A stretch of 16,100 bases of DNA from Planctomycetaceae bacterium (GTDB taxonomy: Bacteria; Planctomycetota; Phycisphaerae; Phycisphaerales; SM1A02). Positions 1 to 8,141 of the stretch are shown piece after piece. The notes beneath the pieces were generated by a model. That model did no database searches and had not been told where the DNA came from. It saw nothing but the letters and a program-made list of their open reading frames with translations. The stretch lies in contig NSIA01000001.1 of the NCBI GenBank assembly GCA_002737585.1, forward strand, positions 1 through 16,100. The letters run 5' to 3'. Every line of letters begins with the position of its first letter. Positions within the stretch are counted from its first letter, which is position 1. Position numbers and translations under genes: made by a program.

Positions 1-1377
<1,377 letters not shown>

Positions 1378-1385
1378 GGTGAGAA

Positions 1386-1391
1386 CTTCCT
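1386..1391 (-). promoter_or_regulatory. Ribosome binding site of coxA
   Basis: AGGAAG read on the minus strand, 8 bases before the ATG at 1377. It fixes the start of coxA and gives the protein a short N-terminal tail before the first membrane helix, as is usual for the family. Confidence 0.7.
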
Positions 1392-1423
1392 GTGCGAGTT
1401 GGGTAAGGGCGCTGTTGGGCGCG

Positions 1424-2593
1424 TCACTTCTTCATGCCGGTGGTGGGGTCAAATTCGGCTTTGAGCTTGCCAGTCTTTGTATCGAACTTTTCGAGTTGTT
1501 GCATGTAGCCCAGCACTGCATCAATGGCCTTGTCATTCAACTGGCCCTTGAAGGAAGGCATCACGTTGCCGTAGGTGGGTACCACATACTTTCCAGGAAC
1601 CAGAATCGAGGTGCGGACATAGTCCTCCCACGTTCCATACTCCTTGCCATCGCCCACGATGGGATACGCCTTGACGCGCTCAATAATGCCCTTCCAGGAC
1701 GGCCCAATGCCCACGGTGCCATCAAGCGAGTGGCACTGCTGGCAGCGGGCAAAGATCTTCGGACCGGCCTTGAAGTACAGCTCTTCTTCCGGAATCTTGT
1801 CCATCCACTGGCTCTGATCGGTCATCCACTGACCAAAGGAAGCTTCGTCAAGAACATAGACGTAGCGATTCATCTTGGAGTGGCCGGTGCCACAGTATTC
1901 GGTGCAGAACAGGCGGTGCGCTTGCGCGTCATCTTCTGGTCCGGAGACGACCTTCGCATTTGGGTCGCGCGGCGTCTTGCCGGGCTGCCCCGTCGGGAAG
2001 TCGCACTGGAACCACGCGTAGGTGTAGCGACCCGGAACGATGTCGCGCTTCACGCGGAAGTCCGGGATGTACAGGGAGTGCAGCACATCGCTTGAGCGCA
2101 GGACCAACCGCACGGGGCGACCCGCTGGAATGTACAGATCGTCGCTCGTTGCACCATTTGGGTACTGGAAGCTCCATGCCCACTTCTGCGCGGTGACCTT
2201 GATATCAAACGCATTCTTTGGCGCGGTGTAGATGTCCAGGTAACTGCGGAAACCAACCACAAAGATGCCGATCACAATGATGGTTGGAATGACCGACCAA
2301 GTGATCTCCAACGGCGTGTTGTGAGTCGGGTAATCGGTGCGAAACTTATCGCCAGTACGGTGGCGATACTTGACCACAAACCACACCGTCAGTCCGACCA
2401 CCAGTGCAAAGAACACGTAGCAAATCCAATTGATCACATCCAAGGTGTGATCAACGCCCTGCGAGATGGTGGATGCACCAACGGGCATCCAGAAGGTGGG
2501 GGCGGTTGGCTCCGCGGCGCCGGTCTGCGCGAAAGCCGCAAGCGCGGAAACCTGCGAGGCGGTGTGAGCGAGAATCTGATGGGTCATGGACAT
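1424..2593 (-). CDS. coxB: Cytochrome c oxidase subunit II with fused C-terminal cytochrome c (caa3-type)
   Basis: Receives electrons from a donor (here probably ACIII or a small cytochrome c) and delivers them through CuA to subunit I. 389 residues. Two membrane helices at about 53-75 and 96-114 are followed by a periplasmic cupredoxin domain with CuA ligands His172, Cys230, Glu232 (backbone carbonyl), Cys234, His238 and Met241 (CTEYCGTGHSKM). A cytochrome c domain follows, with CQQCH (Cys284, Cys287, His288) and axial Met345 in NVMPSF. The fused c domain makes this a caa3 enzyme. Between the strand ending near Trp195 and Cys230 there are about 25-30 more residues than in typical subunits II. 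I chose the ATG at 2593 (MSMTHQ); the open frame continues to 2701 but would overlap the end of sco. The Shine-Dalgarno is weak (purine-rich GAGACGAA). Confidence 0.96.
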   Translation of the reverse strand: MSMTHQILAHTASQVSALAAFAQTGAAEPTAPTFWMPVGASTISQGVDHTLDVINWICYVFFALVVGLTVWFVVKYRHRTGDKFRTDYPTHNTPLEITWSVIPTIIVIGIFVVGFRSYLDIYTAPKNAFDIKVTAQKWAWSFQYPNGATSDDLYIPAGRPVRLVLRSSDVLHSLYIPDFRVKRDIVPGRYTYAWFQCDFPTGQPGKTPRDPNAKVVSGPEDDAQAHRLFCTEYCGTGHSKMNRYVYVLDEASFGQWMTDQSQWMDKIPEEELYFKAGPKIFARCQQCHSLDGTVGIGPSWKGIIERVKAYPIVGDGKEYGTWEDYVRTSILVPGKYVVPTYGNVMPSFKGQLNDKAIDAVLGYMQQLEKFDTKTGKLKAEFDPTTGMKK

Positions 2594-2631
2594 AGTGTTC
2601 GTCTCTATCGGGTAATCGTGGGTAGAGCGCG

Positions 2632-3513
2632 TTAGTGGTGCGCGACTCCGGGTTGTGCATTGCTCGGTGGCGCCAAGCGGCGTGCCTGAGACTCTTGCCA
2701 CCAGAACCAGCCAAGTCCGCCGCCAAGTAGCAGCAGCGTGACAGCGCCACCAACTTGCATGACGCGCATCGCTAGAACAACATAGCCGCCTGCTTGTGCG
2801 TCATAGATGTGGCACCAAAGAATGATGCGGTCGAGTGTGGTGCCAATCTTGCCTTGCGAAGCCTCTAAGAGCGCCATGCGCACGTTGGCCTGTTCATACT
2901 TCACACCGTACAGAACGCGGCTCAGGCGGCCCTCCGGAGTGATGATGAAGACGGCGGCAGCATGCGAATATTCGCCGTTGGGCTGCATGCGGTATTCAAA
3001 TCCAACTGCTTCAGTCAATGCATGAATGGCAGGCTCTTCACCCGTCAGGAAGTGCCAGCCAGCGGCGGTCTGCGCGCGGCCGTACTCAGCCACATAGCCA
3101 GCCTTCTTGCCGGCGGCCAACTCTGGGCCTTCCTTGGGATTTACAGACAAGGAGATGATGTCGTACTGCTTTCCAACAGTCCAATCCATGTCTTGAATGC
3201 CGCGCAGCAGCGCGTTCATCACCAAGCTGCAGAGCATGGGGCACTTCATGTACCCAATTTGCAAGATGGTTGGACGATCCTTTGGAAGGACATCGCGGAG
3301 GGTTACCAGTGTGCCGTGATCGTCACGGAAGGTTGCATCAAGCGGCAGTTGTGAATCCAACTTATCGATGATGGTCACACCAGCGAGTTCTGGAATCGCA
3401 TCCACCGTTGGCGCGGGCTCTTCATAACTGCCACCAACCGACACCTGCGCCGTAATCGACGCTGTGGCGGCGAGTGCGGTGAGTGCGGCGAGGATGGTTC
3501 GAGTCAACGACAT
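2632..3513 (-). CDS. SCO1/SenC/PrrC-type copper chaperone with C-terminal membrane anchor
   Basis: Thioredoxin-fold protein of the SCO family, which delivers copper to, or reduces the thiols of, the CuA site of oxidase subunit II. 293 residues. Residues 1-23 look like a Sec signal peptide (ending near SITA-QV). The copper-binding CxxxC is KCPMLC (Cys91, Cys95) and the third ligand is probably His184 (YSHAAAVFI). A hydrophobic segment at about 245-271 followed by basic residues looks like a C-terminal anchor, unlike the classic SCO1 layout with an N-terminal helix. It sits immediately before coxB (38 bp gap), in line with a role in its CuA assembly. The ATG at 3513 is preferred: the frame is open to 3657 but would overlap the preceding gene. 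No convincing Shine-Dalgarno is visible. Confidence 0.92.
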   Translation of the reverse strand: MSLTRTILAALTALAATASITAQVSVGGSYEEPAPTVDAIPELAGVTIIDKLDSQLPLDATFRDDHGTLVTLRDVLPKDRPTILQIGYMKCPMLCSLVMNALLRGIQDMDWTVGKQYDIISLSVNPKEGPELAAGKKAGYVAEYGRAQTAAGWHFLTGEEPAIHALTEAVGFEYRMQPNGEYSHAAAVFIITPEGRLSRVLYGVKYEQANVRMALLEASQGKIGTTLDRIILWCHIYDAQAGGYVVLAMRVMQVGGAVTLLLLGGGLGWFWWQESQARRLAPPSNAQPGVAHH

Positions 3514-3535
3514 GGGGTGGAACAGTAGGCAGCAA

Positions 3536-4030
3536 TCACTTCTGAGCAGGGGCAAGATCCGTTGGGGCGATAACCGGAACTGCAACAGCTGCCGGCTTGG
3601 GCGCCGGAGCAGCCGCGGCCGGTGCGGATGCTGCAGCCGGTGCGGGTGCAGCAGCACGGGGCTTGTTGGCCGATGCCGGTGGCACGGTCAGCGCTGAATT
3701 CTGAGAAACCATCTTGATGGCCTGGGCCACGGGAATCCGCTGGCGTTCAACCGGCTTACCGGCAATGTCAAGGGAGTAGTTACCCGAGGAGCCCAGCAGT
3801 TCCATCTGCTTCAGCTTCAAGTCTTCCAGGGCGATGTACTGCGGCTCAATGACCTTGAGGTCCACCTCGGTCTGTTCCGTCTTGAAGTACATCACGCTGA
3901 GCGCAATGACAACGGCGGTCAAGATGATGATGCCAATCAGAGAGACCAACCAGGTCTGCCCTGCCTCCGGATCGTCCCAGAGGACGCCAGTGGATGTTTC
4001 AAATTCGTTGTTTTGTGATGCAGTGGACAT
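3536..4030 (-). CDS. Unrecognised one-helix membrane protein with Ala/Pro-rich tail, between actF and sco
   Basis: 164 residues that I do not recognise as a named family. A short N-terminal stretch precedes a single strong membrane helix at about 27-49. Then comes a region of about 70 residues (51-117) with mixed charge and the phrase RIPVAQAIKMVSQ, which looks folded. The last 45 residues are an Ala/Pro-rich low-complexity linker. There is no cysteine or CxxCH, so no heme or Fe-S role is apparent. It starts 20 bp after actF and ends 22 bp before sco, inside the respiratory operon. I infer an accessory or assembly subunit of ACIII or of the oxidase; by position it could be an analogue of the small single-helix subunits (ActG-like) found in characterised ACIII complexes, but sequence similarity to those is not shown here. 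Confidence 0.85.
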   Translation of the reverse strand: MSTASQNNEFETSTGVLWDDPEAGQTWLVSLIGIIILTAVVIALSVMYFKTEQTEVDLKVIEPQYIALEDLKLKQMELLGSSGNYSLDIAGKPVERQRIPVAQAIKMVSQNSALTVPPASANKPRAAAPAPAAASAPAAAAPAPKPAAVAVPVIAPTDLAPAQK

Positions 4031-4050
4031 GAGTGTGTTCCGTCAGGTGA

Positions 4051-5352
4051 TCACATGTTCTGGAAGGCAAGGCTCTCGCCGAGCGAAGGATCGCGCGATG
4101 CAAGCAGTGACTTGCCCATGAGTGAACGCATCGTCATGGAAAGCACCAGGCAGAACATGCCCAGCGTCAGTCCAAGGAGGGTTGGGTCGAGCAGGTGCGG
4201 CGAATCGCTGGCGTGCGCGGCAGCAAACTCTGAGTAACGCGCAAAGTCGCCAACATCATGTGGGACATGCGGCACGATCAGATAGACCAAATCGATGAAG
4301 CCAAAGACCAACATCCACACACAGCCGATGGCGAGCGTGGTCGGCCAACGCTTGGGCCAGCGCGAAATCAGCAACACGAACGGAATCAGGAAATGCCCAA
4401 AGAGCAGTGCCCAACTCAGCCACAGCCAGCCGCCCACTTGACGTGAGAGGTACCACGCCGTCTCTTCCGGCAGGTTGCCGTACCAGATCAGCATGAATTG
4501 ACTGAACGCGATGTATGCCCAGAAGACCATGCCAAACGCAAAGAGCAACTTGCCAAGGTCTTGATAGTGCTCAGGAGTAATGATGCCCTTCAACTGACCG
4601 TCGCGCTGCAAACGCAAGCACAGAAGGGTCATTGCGCTGAACCCGCAGGTGGCGCACACGGCAAAGAAATACACACCGAACATGGTGCTAAACCAGACCG
4701 GGGAGAGACTCATCATCCAATCAACAGAGGCAAAGGTGATCGAAAATCCGAACAAGATCATCGCCGGTCCGGACCACTTTCGATTAGCGGCGCTGATGGC
4801 CGGATCGCCAGTGCGGTCTTGGCGCAAACTTGAGGACCACAGGTAATGAGAAATACCGCCCCAGATCACAAAGTACATCGCCGCGCGAATGAAGAAGAAT
4901 TTCTGATTCAAGAACCCAGCCTTGTTGCCAACCAGTGCTGCATCGGCGGGAGAGACTTTCGCCATCTCCGCAAGGTCAGCCCATGGAAAGAGTTCAAAGA
5001 GTCGACCCGTCCAGCCCATCCATACGATCGGCAGGAACAGAATCCACATCCAGCGCAGGTTCTGCATCAGTGCCTCCGCGGGGCGGCGCACCACCACACT
5101 CCACCCAGCGCGCGTGAGGTGCTGAATGATGACAAAGAACAGCGCTCCAAGGCATATCGCTAGAACGAACATCATGGCCACCACATAGGCACGTGCAAAT
5201 TCCTGGGTGTCGCCAGAGCGGTAGCCGGTCCATGCACCGATGCCGATCAGCAATGCCGCAGCAAGACCAAGGTTGCGCGCATGCGCACCCAAGCCAGATC
5301 CGGTCAAATTGCCGGCGGAGAGATCGGGGGTATTCGAGTGGTCGTGAGCCAT
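4051..5352 (-). CDS. actF: Alternative complex III subunit ActF (NrfD/PsrC-like membrane protein)
   Basis: Polytopic membrane subunit of ACIII, related to PsrC/NrfD. It is a partner of ActC in the membrane arm and is thought to take part in proton translocation rather than carry redox cofactors. 433 residues with about ten hydrophobic helices, e.g. around 27-45, 52-75, 93-110, 150-172, 190-210 and 375-395. The C-terminal phrase SRDPSLGESLAFQNM resembles the conserved end of ActF proteins. The ATG at 5352 is chosen because it lies 29 bp after actE with a GGAAAGA Shine-Dalgarno 9 bases upstream; the frame is open further, to 5469, but would overlap actE. It is followed 20 bp later by the unknown one-helix protein. 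Confidence 0.93.
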   Translation of the reverse strand: MAHDHSNTPDLSAGNLTGSGLGAHARNLGLAAALLIGIGAWTGYRSGDTQEFARAYVVAMMFVLAICLGALFFVIIQHLTRAGWSVVVRRPAEALMQNLRWMWILFLPIVWMGWTGRLFELFPWADLAEMAKVSPADAALVGNKAGFLNQKFFFIRAAMYFVIWGGISHYLWSSSLRQDRTGDPAISAANRKWSGPAMILFGFSITFASVDWMMSLSPVWFSTMFGVYFFAVCATCGFSAMTLLCLRLQRDGQLKGIITPEHYQDLGKLLFAFGMVFWAYIAFSQFMLIWYGNLPEETAWYLSRQVGGWLWLSWALLFGHFLIPFVLLISRWPKRWPTTLAIGCVWMLVFGFIDLVYLIVPHVPHDVGDFARYSEFAAAHASDSPHLLDPTLLGLTLGMFCLVLSMTMRSLMGKSLLASRDPSLGESLAFQNM

Positions 5353-5381
5353 ATCTTTGGTTCTTTCCAGTGATTCCGTAC

Positions 5382-6056
5382 TCAGTTGGATGCGCCAGCG
5401 ACTTGCGCGCCAGCAGATCCTGCATCTTGGCTGAACTGCAGCGCCTTCACATATGCAACGACCGCCCATCGATCAGGCACACTGATCTGCGAGCCGTAGC
5501 CAGCCATGTTGCGAATGCCGTGGGTGACCGTGTTGAACAGCTGACCCATGGGCTGATTGCGTGTGGTGTCGTCGTGCAAGCTCTTGGCGGCAACCCACTG
5601 CGTACCGTTCACTGGACCGTTGGCGTTGGCAACTAGTTCCATGGCACGCTGATTGACAGCGCCATCGCCGAAGCCGGCATAACCGTGGCACGCAGAGCAG
5701 TAAATATTGAAGCGCTGCTGACCGCGGTTGAGGGTCGTCTCATCAAGCGAAATCGACGCTGGCAACGTGGTAGCCCATTGACCATTCACAACACCTTCGT
5801 AGAGGTGCGTATCGACGTACGACTCGCCGCGAGCAACCGCACCCTGCACCAGTGGACGCATCGAGCGTTGGTCAGCAAAGAGTGGATTTGGGGTCTGGGT
5901 CTTGTACTTCGGCTGCAGATCCATGTCCCAGAAAATATGAATAGGAGCATTTGGGCTCGGCGTAGCACGCATCCGTGCGAACACCAGCGGCGGGATCAGC
6001 GCGAAGCAGCCACCAATCATGAGGACATAGATGATGATGCGGGGAATCTTTGGCAT
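5382..6056 (-). CDS. actE: Alternative complex III subunit ActE (monoheme cytochrome c)
   Basis: Membrane-attached cytochrome c subunit of ACIII on the periplasmic side, carrying electrons towards the oxidase. 224 residues. An N-terminal hydrophobic segment (about 7-27) is followed by a region typical of ActE (WDMDLQPKYK, SMRPLVQGAVARGE). A single cytochrome c domain has heme site CSACH (Cys120, Cys123, His124) and probable axial Met184 (IRNMAGYGSQ). MIGGC at residues 13-17 resembles a lipobox, so Cys17 could be lipidated; otherwise the segment is a plain membrane anchor. The ATG at 6056 lies one base after the actD stop (TGACATG) with GGAGGA 5 bases upstream, indicating translational coupling. 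Confidence 0.95.
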   Translation of the reverse strand: MPKIPRIIIYVLMIGGCFALIPPLVFARMRATPSPNAPIHIFWDMDLQPKYKTQTPNPLFADQRSMRPLVQGAVARGESYVDTHLYEGVVNGQWATTLPASISLDETTLNRGQQRFNIYCSACHGYAGFGDGAVNQRAMELVANANGPVNGTQWVAAKSLHDDTTRNQPMGQLFNTVTHGIRNMAGYGSQISVPDRWAVVAYVKALQFSQDAGSAGAQVAGASN

Positions 6057-6057
6057 G

Positions 6058-6681
6058 TCAGTCCTCCACCACGGCTTCGACAGCGGCGGCGCCGCATGAC
6101 TTGAGATCAGCCTCGGTCTTGCTGCGATAGAAACGCGGGTCGCGCGCCTCGATCGAGATAAAGAATCGATCATCCGATGCGCGACGGAAACGGTCGCACG
6201 TGAACAGCGGGTTGTGCAGCTTTGGCAGACCGTTCATCAAGAACATCAGTCCAACGCAACTGAGCGCGGAGAACAGAATGGTGAGTTCAAACATCACCGG
6301 CACGAATGCTGGAATGCTGAGCGCAGGCTTACCACTGATCAGGAATGGGTAGCCCGTCACCCACACCAGCGCCCAGATGGTGAAATTGAACGAGTTGGTG
6401 AAGAGCTGAAGCGCCAAACCAGTGGTGCATCCAGCCGCGCCGGCCACAAACACCAAGACCGGCAAGATGGTGCGTTGAATGCCCATCGCCTTGTCCAATC
6501 CGTGGACCGGGAACGGTGTGTGGCAATCCCAGTAGCGGTAGCCCTTGTCGCGGATCTTCTCTGCGGCGGCAACAATCTGCGCAGGGTTCTCAAACTCCGC
6601 AACCAATCCGTACAAACGCGCTGATGTGGCGGTGCTGGATGGTGCAGTGGTCGGAGTGGTGGTGGTGGTTAATGTGGTCAC
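6058..6681 (-). CDS. actD: Alternative complex III subunit ActD (DUF3341 family), GTG start
   Basis: Small membrane subunit of ACIII without cofactors, of the DUF3341 type. 207 residues from a GTG start. The N-terminus is a Thr/Ser/Ala-rich tail (1-21), followed by the cytosolic ferredoxin-fold-like part (YGLVAEFENPAQI) and the hallmark DCHTPFPVHGLDKAMG near residues 52-67. Two membrane helices follow at about 72-92 and 127-148, separated by the YPFLISGKP loop. The longer reading from an ATG at 6756 would add 25 basic residues overlapping actC and lacks support. The GTG at 6681 overlaps the actC stop by 4 bases (GTGA) and has GGAG 7 bases upstream. Confidence 0.93.
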   Translation of the reverse strand: MTTLTTTTTPTTAPSSTATSARLYGLVAEFENPAQIVAAAEKIRDKGYRYWDCHTPFPVHGLDKAMGIQRTILPVLVFVAGAAGCTTGLALQLFTNSFNFTIWALVWVTGYPFLISGKPALSIPAFVPVMFELTILFSALSCVGLMFLMNGLPKLHNPLFTCDRFRRASDDRFFISIEARDPRFYRSKTEADLKSCGAAAVEAVVED

Positions 6682-8141
6682 GAGTTGTCTCCATTTGCGG
6701 AGTGCGCGGCGGCGGGGTTCGAGCCCGCTCCGTGTGATTGATGCCAGCCTTCCCAATGTGGGTCGGCCTGCGGCATAACGCCCTTCACTTCAGCGATGGC
6801 GATCATCGGCAAGAAGCGGCAGAACAGTAGGAACAGCACACCAAAGAGGCCGAACGCCCCCAGCATGGTGCCGATGTCAACCCAGGTAGGAACGAATCGA
6901 TCCCAACTGGAAGGCAAGAAGTCATTGGCGAGGCTGGTGACGATGATCACGAAGCGCTCAAACCACATGCCCACGTTGACAAAGAGGCTGAGGATGAACA
7001 TCAGCGGAATGCTGGTGCGCACCTTCTTGAACCAGAAGAGCTGCGGAGTGATGACGTTGCAACTCACCATGATCCAATACGCCCATGAGTACTGGCCAAA
7101 GGCGCGGTTCATGAATGCAAACTTTTCGTACAACGCGCCGGAGTACCAGGCGATGAAGAATTCCATTCCGTACGCATAGCCAACCATGCATCCGGTCACC
7201 AAGATGACCTTGTTCATGTTGTCCAAGTGGCGCAGCGTGATCAAATTCTTCAGTCCGAACAGCTCGCGCGCCGGCACCGCCAAGGTCACCACCATGGCAA
7301 AGCCACTAAAGATGGCGCCGGCAACAAAGTACGGCGGGAAGATGGTGGTGTGCCAGCCCGGAAGCTGACTGGTGGCAAAGTCAAAGGACACCACGCTGTG
7401 CACCGAAAGCACCAGCGGAGTGGAGAGTGCTGCCAGCAGTAGGTACGCACGCTCATAACGGTGCCAATGGCGATTGGAGCCGCGCCATCCGAGCGAGAAC
7501 AGACCGTACGCCATCTGCTGAACCTTGCCCTTGGCGCGATCGCGCATGGTGGCCAAGTCCGGCACCAGGCCGACGTACCAGAAGAGCAGTGAAACCGTGA
7601 AATAGGTGCTCACTGCAAACACGTCCCACAGGAGCGGGCTGCGGAACTGCGGCCACATAGCCATCTGATTTGGGATTGGAAAGAGCCAGAACGCCAACCA
7701 CACGCGACCAACGTGAATACCGGGAAACAGTCCGGCGCAGATCACCGCGAAGATGGTCATTGCCTCTGCAAATCGGTTGATGCCGGTGCGCCACTTCTGT
7801 CGGAACAAGAACAGGATGGCGCTGATCAGCGTTCCTGCGTGACCGATACCAACCCAGAAGACGAAGTTGGTAATGTCAAAGGCCCACATCACCGGGTTGT
7901 TGAGACCCCAGACGCCGACGCCAGTGAAGATCAGATAGTGGACGACAAATCCAAGGTTCATCACCAGCAGCATGCTGATGCCAAACATGATGTACCACGC
8001 CATTGGAGGCTTGCGCGTCTCATTGGGGCGGCAGATCGTGTTGGTGACTTGGTGGAAATCGGTATGCCCAAGGACCAGCGCGGCGCGCTTGCCTGGGACA
8101 TCCCCGGTGTTATCGATGTCGTGGGCTGGAATGGTGCTCAT
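6678..8141 (-). CDS. actC: Alternative complex III subunit ActC (NrfD/PsrC-like quinol-binding membrane protein)
   Basis: Large polytopic subunit of ACIII, homologous to PsrC/NrfD. It carries the periplasm-side quinol site next to the ActB iron-sulfur clusters. 487 residues with about ten hydrophobic helices and recognisable ActC phrases: RPNETRKPPMAWY near the first helix, FWVGIGHAGTLISAILFL, and HLDNMNKVILVTGCMVGYA before the later helices. The length is normal for the family. The start codon at 8141 overlaps the stop of actB by 4 bases (ATGA) and is preceded by a strong GGGAGG Shine-Dalgarno at 8148-8153, so actB and actC are translationally coupled. It ends with a GTGA overlap into actD. 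Confidence 0.96.
   Translation of the reverse strand: MSTIPAHDIDNTGDVPGKRAALVLGHTDFHQVTNTICRPNETRKPPMAWYIMFGISMLLVMNLGFVVHYLIFTGVGVWGLNNPVMWAFDITNFVFWVGIGHAGTLISAILFLFRQKWRTGINRFAEAMTIFAVICAGLFPGIHVGRVWLAFWLFPIPNQMAMWPQFRSPLLWDVFAVSTYFTVSLLFWYVGLVPDLATMRDRAKGKVQQMAYGLFSLGWRGSNRHWHRYERAYLLLAALSTPLVLSVHSVVSFDFATSQLPGWHTTIFPPYFVAGAIFSGFAMVVTLAVPARELFGLKNLITLRHLDNMNKVILVTGCMVGYAYGMEFFIAWYSGALYEKFAFMNRAFGQYSWAYWIMVSCNVITPQLFWFKKVRTSIPLMFILSLFVNVGMWFERFVIIVTSLANDFLPSSWDRFVPTWVDIGTMLGAFGLFGVLFLLFCRFLPMIAIAEVKGVMPQADPHWEGWHQSHGAGSNPAAAHSANGDNS
6689..6692 (-). promoter_or_regulatory. Ribosome binding site deciding the GTG start of actD
   Basis: GGAG read on the minus strand, 7 bases before the GTG at 6681. 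Together with the GTGA overlap with the actC stop it identifies the actD start against the upstream ATG at 6756. Confidence 0.7.

Noticed and set aside
1378..1423. Short GCGC-containing hairpin between coxB and coxA
   Set aside because: Only a 4-base stem in GC-rich sequence, with no T run; not distinguishable from chance.
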